A stretch of 21,293 nucleotides of DNA, taken from IMG/VR virus record IMGVR_UViG_3300042731_006586, positions 1 to 21,293 of that record. The stretch is one strand, 5' to 3'. The DNA is from a virus. This document shows positions 7,118 through 14,937 of this stretch, in pieces. Below the pieces are notes generated by a model. The model worked only from the letters and a program-made list of their open reading frames with translations. It was not told the DNA's origin and ran no database searches. Within the stretch, counting starts at the first letter, position 1; the number at the start of each line of letters is the position of its first letter. The translations under genes and the position numbers were made by a program.

Positions 7118-9996
7118 GCCTCTGTAATCCTTGTAATGGAGTGGTTGGAGTTTCTAAAGATGATGATTAACCTATACTCGTTGTTGTTGAAAGCTGTGGA
7201 ATCTGTTCCTAAGCTCCAATGCAACGTGCTGCCAGAGGATAACGAATCGTTTCTTGCACCTTTAGAATTGGCTCTACTATCGCCAGCTCCAGTACCATTA
7301 TTACTGCCAATGGGTCTGCCAAGATCGAAGAACTTGCCCTCTACAGCGAGTTCGATCAAAACATTGAGATCGCCAGTACCGTACGGATCTACGTCCGTGT
7401 AATTGATACCAGCAAACGTGATTGCACCAACTGAAGTACCAGATTTGTCAATGAATCGCTGATACTCTTGGTCTGCAGTGAACCCTGGATAGTCACCGGA
7501 ATCAGGATACTGCAACGTACCATTATGGCGTTGCTGTGCATTACCGTTGACCAGCGGGTTTGAAGAGGTAAATGGTGTAGCTGTTCCTGATGTGGTGCCA
7601 GAATTCAACACGATTCTTCTAGCTTCATCAAAGAATTGGTCATCCTTGCCGGTAGACACTGTACCATAAGTGTTGATTAGGGCACTTACGCCAGCGGCTG
7701 TTGCTGTAGAACCAGTATCTGGCTTACGTATAGTAACGCCCAATGATGGTGACATAGAACTCTGATTGGCAACATCCAACGTAATAGTTCTACTAACCAC
7801 AAATTGGTCACTGACTGCAGGCACAGAACCAGGATTATCGATTGATCCACTATGACCAGGGAAGGTGATGTTTCCAACCTGTGTTGGGTGATATGCCTTC
7901 GTGAAAATGCCAGCCGCTGCTGTATATCCGATATCAACTGTTGTGCCAATACCCCAAGCTTCAATACCAGATAGCCATTTAGAAACTTTGGTATTCAATA
8001 CAGCCGTTGGAGCGGCAGCAAACGATGGCGCAGGATTCACATCATCGTAATAAAGCTCATCTTCATTACTCAATCCCGATTGGCTGTGCTGCATGGCATA
8101 CCTATTTCTACCTTCAGCAATCAACGTGAGATTGAGTCTCGCATTTGCTCGTTGGAATACCTCATTATGAGCAACAAGTGCGGTAATGGATATTCTACCA
8201 ATAGTACCAACACCATTGGTGGCTATGTCATATGTTTCAGCAACAGAACCATTCTCTACCAAATCAAGCGAACCAGCACTTGGTTGGCCATCAGTTACAG
8301 TACCAGCCAAGAATCTGTCTGCTGAATCTGGAGAGTCCAGTGTATATGTTGGGTCTACTACGTAGTTTGAGATTGTACTCCCTGGCGTGAGTGCACTCCA
8401 GGCAGCCGACAATCCACTTGGGATTTTGGCCGAATAAAGTGTGGTGCCAGCACGCACCAAATCTTGACCAGTAAGTGATCCTGGAGGAGCTGGTGGAGAA
8501 TAGTGTTCAATCCAGGTGTTGAAGGTACGTAGCCAATAGCTGCCTTCTAATTCAGCAAAAGCAATAGTACCATCATCTTCCACTGCGGCAAGCAATGTGG
8601 CTTCGTCCGGAAAGATCTTTACACCAGCACCACCCTCACTACCACCAGTAGAATCGACAGACACGCTGCCTGTCTCGAGCAATATGTTGTCCAATGTGGA
8701 CAAAAACACATTGCCGCCACCATCAGCATATGTACTGTTTAGCCATCCCTCAAGAATATGATTTGGCAGCGCAACCGTTTGCCCTATTAGACTGAACCCA
8801 ATCCATGCTTGAGAACCAACCAACACCACAAACGATCCAACACAATCGTCCACATCCACATCATACAACATAACTTGAGAATTGTGTCGACCAAAAATGT
8901 TGACACCTTCCTCATAGTCTTGCGTACCGATATGGGTGCCTGGAACACCACCCTGCCGCACTTTTGTTTCTGCTAATGATAGAATAGAGAAATATTCTGC
9001 TATTTGCAGTGGCACGCCAACCAAGTAACTACCGAAGCCAATTTCACACTTGGACTTATGTAGTTTCAATTGGCTCAAGCTGTTCATAAAATGAGAAACC
9101 GAATTAATCCGACTCTCATCTGCTATCAACGAACCAGCACAATATTGTGTACCAACAGTGACAGACGATTCAGCACTCAGCTCGACATTGCATCGCTCAA
9201 CCAATGTGAGCCCACCACAATCTGTTACTGATAGAGTAAGATTTGTGGTTCTATCCAGGATTTCAAAATATTCACCAACCTCAGGCACCTCAAAGAAGAA
9301 ATCAACCTCGAGCGTGTCTTCAGTATTACCCTTAATGAGTCCAAATTGTTTGGTGACTGGACCATCAAAAATCCTGACCAATCTACCAACATGTTCGTCA
9401 ACAACCCAATCGAGCGCACCTATCTGAAGCGAATTGAAAGCAGAGGACGCAATGGTACTGTCATATACCGATTCAGTTGTGCCTATGAGTCTGATAGCAC
9501 CACTATCGGTAGGCCCAAATAGGAATGAGTATGGATCATCAAATTCGTCTAGATCAGATTTCAGACCTTCGTTGGCAGAGAATTTGCTTTTGAGAGTACC
9601 AGTATAATCACCAGCACCCAGATATACGTTCACCACGAAATTGGCGATGTTGTTGGGGATTTTGTCGAGCGCTACTTGAAGATCCTTGATAGCATGCAAC
9701 CCATCTTCGCCAGAGCTTTGATTGTTTCCCTGTACTGCGTCCACAAAGAAATTTAGACTTTCAACAGCAGCTGGCTTACCAATAGACCGAAGCTCTACCT
9801 CATCTCTGATATCTGGATCGTGAAGCACATTGTACTCAATATGCCGTCTATCTCTATGATCTTCTAATTCTTCGATCAATGACTTGGGAACCAAGTCTAC
9901 TGGAACAACAATACGCCTACCACGACCAGCACGAACAGTACCTATCGTTGTAGATACTGGTTGGTCGGTCCTATTAATAATCTCAATTACTGGCAT
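7114..9996 (-). CDS. Large fibre-like virion protein
   Basis: 960 residues. Residues 1-57 form the small domain shared with other virion proteins here (NRTDQPVS, VRAG, VVPVDLVPKSLIEELEDHRD) and may anchor the protein to the particle. Residues of about 80-450 are rich in short strands and turns (for example GRLVRIFDGPVTKQFGLIKG and LSVTDCGGLTLVERCNVELS), consistent with a parallel beta-helix of the pectin-lyase type common in phage fibres and tailspikes. The region after 450 has a linker with a Pro/Gly stretch (PPAPPGSL) and then a beta-rich C-terminal part with Ser/Gly/Asn-rich loops, possibly the receptor- or surface-binding end. No catalytic motif was recognised. Its place between head and neck genes would also fit a collar or neck fibre. 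The stop overlaps the next start (ATGA). Confidence 0.6.
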   Translation of the reverse strand: MPVIEIINRTDQPVSTTIGTVRAGRGRRIVVPVDLVPKSLIEELEDHRDRRHIEYNVLHDPDIRDEVELRSIGKPAAVESLNFFVDAVQGNNQSSGEDGLHAIKDLQVALDKIPNNIANFVVNVYLGAGDYTGTLKSKFSANEGLKSDLDEFDDPYSFLFGPTDSGAIRLIGTTESVYDSTIASSAFNSLQIGALDWVVDEHVGRLVRIFDGPVTKQFGLIKGNTEDTLEVDFFFEVPEVGEYFEILDRTTNLTLSVTDCGGLTLVERCNVELSAESSVTVGTQYCAGSLIADESRINSVSHFMNSLSQLKLHKSKCEIGFGSYLVGVPLQIAEYFSILSLAETKVRQGGVPGTHIGTQDYEEGVNIFGRHNSQVMLYDVDVDDCVGSFVVLVGSQAWIGFSLIGQTVALPNHILEGWLNSTYADGGGNVFLSTLDNILLETGSVSVDSTGGSEGGAGVKIFPDEATLLAAVEDDGTIAFAELEGSYWLRTFNTWIEHYSPPAPPGSLTGQDLVRAGTTLYSAKIPSGLSAAWSALTPGSTISNYVVDPTYTLDSPDSADRFLAGTVTDGQPSAGSLDLVENGSVAETYDIATNGVGTIGRISITALVAHNEVFQRANARLNLTLIAEGRNRYAMQHSQSGLSNEDELYYDDVNPAPSFAAAPTAVLNTKVSKWLSGIEAWGIGTTVDIGYTAAAGIFTKAYHPTQVGNITFPGHSGSIDNPGSVPAVSDQFVVSRTITLDVANQSSMSPSLGVTIRKPDTGSTATAAGVSALINTYGTVSTGKDDQFFDEARRIVLNSGTTSGTATPFTSSNPLVNGNAQQRHNGTLQYPDSGDYPGFTADQEYQRFIDKSGTSVGAITFAGINYTDVDPYGTGDLNVLIELAVEGKFFDLGRPIGSNNGTGAGDSRANSKGARNDSLSSGSTLHWSLGTDSTAFNNNEYRLIIIFRNSNHSITRITEA

Positions 9997-9998
9997 CT

Positions 9999-11921
9999 TT
10001 AACTCTTGAAGAACACGTTCCTGAATAGCGCACCAGCAGGAGCCGCGTTGATTAACTGAGCCAATCTGAAGTTAGGACCGGCCTCAATGTGTAGACTTCC
10101 AGAACTAACAAAGTTGAGCTTCAGCATCGGGATAATCTTATCAAGACGCTGCGACAAGAAGTTCAAATACTGTGCTAATTGTGGTTGATGTTGGATTACG
10201 AACGCATTACCTTGATCATTCCAATTAGGAACGTCTGTATCAACAGCGAACAGCTGTTGACTCATAACACCAGCCAACAATGATGCTTCTATCAAGGTAA
10301 ACTCATAGCACTGATACGGATAGGTATCTATGCTAAAACACCCAGACGGCTGATAGGCATTGATGATTTGAAGACCACTCTCTAAATAGGTATACAACTG
10401 GCCGTCTGTATAGCCCAAAAAGCAAGGATAATCCGGGTCACTTTGAATGAGCTTCAGTGCCTTATCGATTTGCAATCTCAGTTTGCTGATAAGAGACATT
10501 ACCCTTTGGGTAACAATTCTTACATTCTCTGAAATTAGCAGCTCTTCAGAGCCATCAATGCCGCCACTAAGGTTAGCACTAGAAACGGGACCAACAACAC
10601 CAAGTCCAGTTTCTCCAACAGGACTCTCAACTGTAACAATCTCAGCAACCTCTTCATTGTTAGATACCTCAGTAATGATGCTGGCAGCTGTCGTAATGAT
10701 GGCAGATGCCGCATTGGTTGCCAAATTAACGGTCAATATGGCACCATCTCTAACAATAGAGAGAGCTGCGTTAGGTGTTCCTGGATCAACGTATTGCACG
10801 CTGATGAAATTCCCTGGCGTTCCATCAGCCACAGCAGTCCAGATTAGTGTACTGTTTGGATTCACACCAGGATCGATTGTTAATGATGCTTTAACCGGAA
10901 CGATTGATTTCGCACGCCAAGTAAATAGAAAGTCGACTCTCCTATTTGTTTTGTTCTTCTTGGTGGAATCTGTCGCCTCGTTATCTAACCCAATAGGAAA
11001 CTCAAATTTTCCAGGGTATGGGTTCAACATACGTGGTGGATCTGGTTCTCTGCTTGTTGCCGGAAAGTATGTGTCTTCAAGTACGGTTGTGCCATCAATA
11101 CAAGTAACTTCCAATGACAATGCTGCTGGATTCACTAACTGCTTGTTTTCATCACGAAATGAGATTCCAATATTCTTGACAGAGCCACACAATACCAATT
11201 CTGAATCGTGTGGAGCAACATCAGCAAATAGCAATTCTGGATATACGACCTCACTGATTGCAACAGATCCCAATGCCGCCTGGTCATATACCTGTGTATC
11301 TCTGGTACGTGTTACTTCCGGATCATCAGTGGAAATGGTGAAGTACCACTTATCGAGAATCGTCTTTGGAGTTGTAACTGCGGATGCTTGAACCCGATAT
11401 TTACCAGTACCTATCCGCGTTATTGACTGAATTGTTTCAATGACGGTTACACCATCATCTTCCAGAATTTCTACCTGACGCACTTCTGATGGATCAAATA
11501 AAGCGCCAGTTTTGTCGTCCCTAAACTCTAGCGTCAGTAGAATCGGACGAAGCACAACAGCACTGTGTCGTGGTAGAGCTTCCGTACTTTCAACTGCTGC
11601 TGGCTGACTTGGAGCAGCCGCAACATTTGTAGTCTCAATCGAAGTCTTGATAGGACCACCGTCTTCAAGACGGAATAGCCATCTATCTAAGACCAATCCA
11701 GGTGAACTTACGGCATTGATGGTGATTTTGTATGTGCCAAGATCAATTTTTGTAATAGAAGCCGGTAAAATGGTCTGAATAACGGTTTGACCATCAGCCT
11801 GCAGGACATCTACCTGCTCTATTGAGTACGGATCAAAAGGCTGGTCAGTGACCTCTTCTTTGAACGTGATGGTGAGATCAATTTGCTCACCAGTAATGGC
11901 TTCTACACGAGATACAGACAT
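9999..11921 (-). CDS. Virion protein with three Ig-like repeats
   Basis: 640 residues. Three related beta-sandwich segments (about 11-88, 123-199 and 247-338) share the pattern hydrophobic strand, FDP or VNP turn, QVDVL/QVEIL/SLEVT plus DG and TV, GTY/GKY/GKF, and a final aromatic strand (DRWLFRLE, DKWYFTIS, DFLFTWRA). Residues 345-455 form a different inserted domain starting TAVADGTPGNFISVQYVDPG. The C-terminal 180 residues are largely helical (RVMSLISKLRLQIDKALKL) with several Cys and aromatic residues, and are probably the conserved functional end. The gene starts one base inside the stop of the Ig-like gene upstream and ends two bases before the fibre-like gene, so the three probably assemble into one appendage or collar structure. 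Confidence 0.55.
   Translation of the reverse strand: MSVSRVEAITGEQIDLTITFKEEVTDQPFDPYSIEQVDVLQADGQTVIQTILPASITKIDLGTYKITINAVSSPGLVLDRWLFRLEDGGPIKTSIETTNVAAAPSQPAAVESTEALPRHSAVVLRPILLTLEFRDDKTGALFDPSEVRQVEILEDDGVTVIETIQSITRIGTGKYRVQASAVTTPKTILDKWYFTISTDDPEVTRTRDTQVYDQAALGSVAISEVVYPELLFADVAPHDSELVLCGSVKNIGISFRDENKQLVNPAALSLEVTCIDGTTVLEDTYFPATSREPDPPRMLNPYPGKFEFPIGLDNEATDSTKKNKTNRRVDFLFTWRAKSIVPVKASLTIDPGVNPNSTLIWTAVADGTPGNFISVQYVDPGTPNAALSIVRDGAILTVNLATNAASAIITTAASIITEVSNNEEVAEIVTVESPVGETGLGVVGPVSSANLSGGIDGSEELLISENVRIVTQRVMSLISKLRLQIDKALKLIQSDPDYPCFLGYTDGQLYTYLESGLQIINAYQPSGCFSIDTYPYQCYEFTLIEASLLAGVMSQQLFAVDTDVPNWNDQGNAFVIQHQPQLAQYLNFLSQRLDKIIPMLKLNFVSSGSLHIEAGPNFRLAQLINAAPAGALFRNVFFKS
10908..11891 (-). 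repeat. Three tandem Ig-like repeats inside the 640-residue protein
   Basis: Repeat 1 covers about 11658-11891, repeat 2 about 11325-11555 and repeat 3 about 10908-11183 (diverged and longer). Repeats 1 and 2 align along their whole length, with a conserved FDP turn, a DDG or ADG turn followed by VTVIETI or QTVIQTI, a GKY or GTY strand, and a closing VLDRW or ILDKW segment. DNA similarity is weak, so the duplication is old. Confidence 0.5.
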
Positions 11922-12328
11922 TATGAACCTTGTGTGTTTATATCACGCAGTTCTCTAAGAAACTCAACCACTTCCCAGGTTTGACCGGCTGGTGATCCAG
12001 TATTTGCATACCTGAGCTGGTATTTGTCTCTAACTAACTGCGTGGCTGGTGGTGTAGGAACCACAGGACCAGGATCTGCGAATGAATATGCATAAAGACC
12101 AGGTGCAGGCGTACCAATTTCTGTGAAAGACAGAGGCGTTGGAACTCCAACGGTATCTACAAAGGCCGCGCCATCAAAGAAGAATCCATCAGACACGCGT
12201 CGAATATAGATAGTAGGAGTTTGTCCCGCTACTGGCTGGTCAGTGGCATCCAATAAGGCAAGTAACAGCTCAACTGTTGAACCATAGTTGAACTGCTTGG
12301 TCACAAATATAGGTTTGAGTCCCATCAT
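11921..12328 (-). CDS. Small Ig-like virion protein
   Basis: 135 residues, beta-rich, no signal peptide or membrane segment. The order of elements (YGSTVELLLALLDATDQPV, a PTIYIRR strand, GLYAYSF, then DKYQLRYANT and the end TWEVVEFLRELRD) resembles a single Ig-like unit of the kind repeated in the following gene. It probably forms part of the same appendage or collar complex. The ATG at 12328 overlaps the upstream stop (ATGA); a second ATG is the next codon. The stop overlaps the start of the 640-residue gene by one base. Confidence 0.5.
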   Translation of the reverse strand: MMGLKPIFVTKQFNYGSTVELLLALLDATDQPVAGQTPTIYIRRVSDGFFFDGAAFVDTVGVPTPLSFTEIGTPAPGLYAYSFADPGPVVPTPPATQLVRDKYQLRYANTGSPAGQTWEVVEFLRELRDINTQGS

Positions 12329-12654
12329 CTCACCAACTGTGTGACGTTGAGCGGCTTAACTTCGCCTGTCTCGGCGTCTATTTCAACTTGGGTAATATCG
12401 AGCCCATGTTCTTTGAGCTTCATGTTGAAGACCATATTCCACGCTTCTATGCGCTCCTCCAGACTTCTCAATTCCTTTCTTGACAAGTCAATTTGCGCCT
12501 CGTATTTCTCTATCCTTTGCTGCTCAAGTGCCATACGCAGCATCAGATTTTGTAATTCAAGCTTCTCTTCCCCTTCTAATTTCAGCTCTCTTTGCTTTTG
12601 AAGAGATTCGTTATGCTCTTCAATTGGCTGTCCGTTTTCTTCGCTTGTGGCCAT
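12325..12654 (-). CDS. Soluble coiled-coil protein
   Basis: 109 residues, strongly charged and almost entirely helical: QKQRELKLEGEEKLELQ, then RMALEQQRIEKYEAQIDLS and KELRSLEERIEAWNMVFNMK form heptad-rich coiled coils over about residues 15-85. No membrane segment. The start ATG at 12654 lies 73 bases inside the previous gene, yet has its own AGGAGC ribosome site seven bases away, so the overlap looks real. The stop overlaps the next start (ATGA). It could be a chaperone, a tape-like spacer or a soluble partner of the upstream membrane proteins; nothing decides between these. Confidence 0.5.
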   Translation of the reverse strand: MATSEENGQPIEEHNESLQKQRELKLEGEEKLELQNLMLRMALEQQRIEKYEAQIDLSRKELRSLEERIEAWNMVFNMKLKEHGLDITQVEIDAETGEVKPLNVTQLVR

Positions 12655-13010
12655 AAGATAGCTCCTGTCATGAGCCCTCCTGGCACAGTAATGTACCAGG
12701 GTATGTAAACATCCTTGAGAATAGTCAAATTAAGCCATAGTGCTAGCACCCCTAGCCCTATCAACATCGTGTATCGGGCTATTTTAGCACCAAGACTGGC
12801 TAACCACCAGTGTTTACTGTCCCAAAGGTTAATCCACCAATGGGCTGGTAGTACACATGTGTAATAGACATTGCACCAAATATTGTCAACGCCTAGTAGA
12901 TCTCTTTGCATCTCGCTGATTGTGTCGCCAAAACATAATACAACAATATCAAAGATAATCAATAGACCAACCGCACCAAACCATGTATATGTTATTATCT
13001 TGCGTAACAT
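12582..13010 (-). CDS. Multi-pass membrane protein
   Basis: 142 residues with three likely membrane helices: about 8-27 (FGAVGLLIIFDIVVLCF), about 75-96 (MLIGLGVLALWLNLTIL) and about 103-120 (ITVPGGLMTGAILWP). Between helices 1 and 2 is a Trp/Tyr/Cys-rich stretch (IWCNVYYTCVLPAHWWINLW) that may lie at the membrane surface. The C-terminus is basic and soluble. It has a GAGG ribosome site, a one-base overlap with the upstream gene and a 73-base overlap with the next. A holin or a membrane-remodelling role during lysis or infection is possible, but no family is recognised. Confidence 0.5.
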   Translation of the reverse strand: MLRKIITYTWFGAVGLLIIFDIVVLCFGDTISEMQRDLLGVDNIWCNVYYTCVLPAHWWINLWDSKHWWLASLGAKIARYTMLIGLGVLALWLNLTILKDVYIPWYITVPGGLMTGAILWPQAKKTDSQLKSITNLFKSKES

Positions 13011-13483
13011 TACTTGGTTGCCTCTATTGATTCAATGGCCAACAATGTTGCACCAACCGCCACACCGACACCAACTATGATACCATACACAAATGTGGCC
13101 TTTGGTGTTTCGTACCATGAAGGTTCTGGTGGGTCCAAATCAGGAAGGTGCTTCATCGCTATGTCGAACATTTGCTGATTATGATCAGCCAGTTCTGCAT
13201 ATGAAGCGTTCGATTCCTTGTATGAATTTACGGCGTCTTTGAGTGCATTGATTTGAATGGTCTGATTGTCAATGGTATCCAAAGACAATTTGAGCTTGTT
13301 TGTCACAAGCTCGAGTAAAATCTCGGCATCTGCCTTTGGAAACCAGACACCTTCTTGTCCATCATGTTTTAGCTTGACTGCCTTGATATTAATCAAGGCA
13401 TCGTTGATGGCTTCTCTATCGAGATCGTCTGCACGTGCGGTTGCACTAAATGCGAAGATTATTAAAACGGTCAGCAATCTCAT
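13010..13483 (-). CDS. Exported coiled-coil protein with C-terminal membrane helix
   Basis: 157 residues from the ATG at 13483; a GTG two codons upstream (13489) is an equally reachable start, since both lie behind an AAGGGG site. The N-terminus MRLLTVLIIFAFSATARA is a good signal peptide with cleavage before DD. A helical middle (LELVTNKLKLSLDTIDNQTI and LKDAVNSYKES) is followed by a Pro-rich turn and a C-terminal membrane helix (TFVYGIIVGVGVAVGATLLA). This layout, with both ends at membranes and a coiled coil between, recalls unimolecular spanins, but there is no lipobox cysteine. The gene overlaps its upstream neighbour by about 38 bases. Confidence 0.5.
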   Translation of the reverse strand: MRLLTVLIIFAFSATARADDLDREAINDALINIKAVKLKHDGQEGVWFPKADAEILLELVTNKLKLSLDTIDNQTIQINALKDAVNSYKESNASYAELADHNQQMFDIAMKHLPDLDPPEPSWYETPKATFVYGIIVGVGVAVGATLLAIESIEATK

Positions 13484-13784
13484 CTGCACTCATCCCCTTG
13501 GTTTCCAGTTTCTTCTGGAGATTCTCCTTCTGCTTAGAGATCGCTTCTTCCGTATTCTTAGCTACCTGCTCGGCTTCTTCCGCAGATATCTTACCTGCCT
13601 CCGCTTTGGATTTGGCAACAGCGGCTTGTTCTTTCAAATCTTGGACCTTATTTTTAACCAATCTCTCCAGAAGTAATGCCTCGATCCTTTTGCGAAGCTT
13701 GTCGTTAAGCCCGACGAGCACGAATAGGGTGATTAGCCCTACCGCCACCACGCCGAAGCCTATCCACCTTGCGTACTTCTTCAC
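13446..13784 (-). CDS. Inner-membrane-anchored coiled-coil protein
   Basis: 112 residues. One N-terminal membrane helix (about 6-25, WIGFGVVAVGLITLFVLVGL) is followed by a long charged coiled coil (about 28-105, Ala/Glu/Lys-rich). This is the layout of an i-spanin (Rz-like) protein, though many phage membrane proteins look alike. The start is GTG at 13784, overlapping the previous stop (GTGA), with no clear ribosome site, so it probably depends on translation of the previous gene. It overlaps the following exported-protein gene, which recalls overlapping spanin pairs. Spanin function is a hypothesis only. Confidence 0.5.
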   Translation of the reverse strand: MKKYARWIGFGVVAVGLITLFVLVGLNDKLRKRIEALLLERLVKNKVQDLKEQAAVAKSKAEAGKISAEEAEQVAKNTEEAISKQKENLQKKLETKGMSADEIADRFNNLRI

Positions 13785-14116
13785 TTGCCGTTGCCGTTCC
13801 CTTTACCGTAGTACGCCCCAGCGACCATATTCACACCATTCATGGCCAATGTGCCCCAGAACATATTGTACAATCCAGGAGAAACTGGATCAGTAGCAAC
13901 ACCGGTATCAGCCATAATTTGTGATTTCGCCAAGCTCACAATCACAATCACGATGAAGAGGACGAGAGCCATCAAAAGCGACACGAGTTTTTGAACCTTG
14001 GTGAAGTCCACAGCCATGTGCGAATTGCCATCAGCATCCTTCTTTGGCTTCATAAACAGAGCACCAACCCACTTCCAAGACTGATGCTTAATACCGGTTT
14101 TGGTTTCTTCTGACAT
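13781..14116 (-). CDS. Small membrane protein, possible holin
   Basis: 111 residues. One strong membrane helix (about 44-64, LVSLLMALVLFIVIVIVSLA) and a weaker hydrophobic segment near 81-103 (LYNMFWGTLAMNGVNMVAGA). The N-terminal 40 residues are soluble with a Trp motif (HQSWKWVGALF), and the tail is Gly/Lys-rich. I chose the ATG at 14116 (MSEETKTG) rather than the GTG one codon earlier because it has AGGAGG exactly six bases upstream; it then overlaps the preceding stop as TGATG. Size and topology fit a holin or a membrane anchor, without sequence recognition. Confidence 0.5.
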   Translation of the reverse strand: MSEETKTGIKHQSWKWVGALFMKPKKDADGNSHMAVDFTKVQKLVSLLMALVLFIVIVIVSLAKSQIMADTGVATDPVSPGLYNMFWGTLAMNGVNMVAGAYYGKGNGNGK

Positions 14117-14523
14117 CACGCACCTCCTGGTGTGGCTGCGGCAATCATATACACACTAGCTATCACTGGATCGCCACCACTGTTTGTAAGAGTTAATTCA
14201 GATTTCATAATAGTAGGCGGTCCTGCATCGTCAGGATGTTTGTGAATACCTCTGGTTGCAGGCCTAATCTCTTCAAGATCTACTTGTTTGACCTTATGAG
14301 TTCCTATAGCAGCAATGGCTGTAGGAGTACCATCATTTTCACCAGCATACTTTGGCTGTGCCGAGACATTGATGGCACCAGCACCAGTTATATGAACCCA
14401 TGCAAGATAGTGCCTGTATGGATTACCTGATTCAAAGGTAATAGTGATTACGTTGTCAGGCGCTCCTGCAAGAGGAGCCAGCACAACCCTTCTAGTTAAT
14501 TGAATGTGTTCAGCAACTGCCAT
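14116..14523 (-). CDS. Virion protein, tandem paralogue B
   Basis: 135 residues from the second of two adjacent ATG codons; this start gives a six-base gap to AGGAGG and makes the N-terminus MAVAEHIQLTRR match that of the neighbouring copy. It is a beta-rich, soluble protein; roughly half of its positions are identical to the preceding gene, including ESGNPYRHY, AGENDG, EEIRPATRGI and the C-terminus ATPGGA. Likely a small decoration, collar or tail-associated subunit. The high conservation at both ends with divergence in the middle suggests two subunits that share one site or form a mixed ring. No known family is recognised. Confidence 0.55.
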   Translation of the reverse strand: MAVAEHIQLTRRVVLAPLAGAPDNVITITFESGNPYRHYLAWVHITGAGAINVSAQPKYAGENDGTPTAIAAIGTHKVKQVDLEEIRPATRGIHKHPDDAGPPTIMKSELTLTNSGGDPVIASVYMIAAATPGGA

Positions 14524-14927
14524 CATGCGCCTCCTGGCGTAGCCATCGCCAGCATGTAAACACTAAACTCTATTGGATTAGTAACATCCTGGTTTGTGAT
14601 TACAAGCTCAGATTTCAAAATATGAGGTGGAGCATCATCATCAGGATGCGCTTTGATGCCTCTAGTAGAGGGTCTTATCTCTTCCATTGGAACTTTGAAT
14701 ACGACGGTTGGACCCTTTGAACTCACGTTCACAACAGCGCCGTCATTATCTCCAGCGAATTTTGGTTGAACGTCAAGGTCGGGCGTTGCTGAAAGCACAT
14801 ACACCCAAGCCATGTAGTGGCGATAAGGATTACCAGACTCAAGAGTCAAAGTAATACTATCGTTTGGTCCACCATTAGCATCAAGCGTTAACTTGCGTGT
14901 GAGTTGTATGTGCTCAGCAACCGCCAT
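14523..14927 (-). CDS. Virion protein, tandem paralogue A
   Basis: 134 residues, beginning MAVAEHIQLTRKLTLD, with the shared blocks ESGNPYRHYMAWVYV, AGDNDGAVV, EEIRPSTRGIKAHPDD, KSELVITN and the end ATPGGA. An AAGGTG ribosome site precedes the ATG at 14927. The stop overlaps the start of paralogue B as TGATG. It lies between the head-side genes and the membrane-protein cassette. Beta-rich, no signal peptide. It is most plausibly a small structural subunit; the duplicated pair is discussed under findings. Confidence 0.55.
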   Translation of the reverse strand: MAVAEHIQLTRKLTLDANGGPNDSITLTLESGNPYRHYMAWVYVLSATPDLDVQPKFAGDNDGAVVNVSSKGPTVVFKVPMEEIRPSTRGIKAHPDDDAPPHILKSELVITNQDVTNPIEFSVYMLAMATPGGA

Positions 14928-14937
14928 TCTTTACACC

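Noticed and set aside
10447-11391. A 314-codon plus-strand frame opposite the Ig-repeat gene
   Set aside because: Ser/Thr/Asn-rich shadow product; the minus-strand gene fits gaplessly between its neighbours and has clear repeat domains.
13010-13483. The exported coiled-coil protein as an outer-membrane lipoprotein spanin
   Set aside because: No cysteine follows the signal peptide, so there is no lipobox. Only a spanin-like layout can be claimed.
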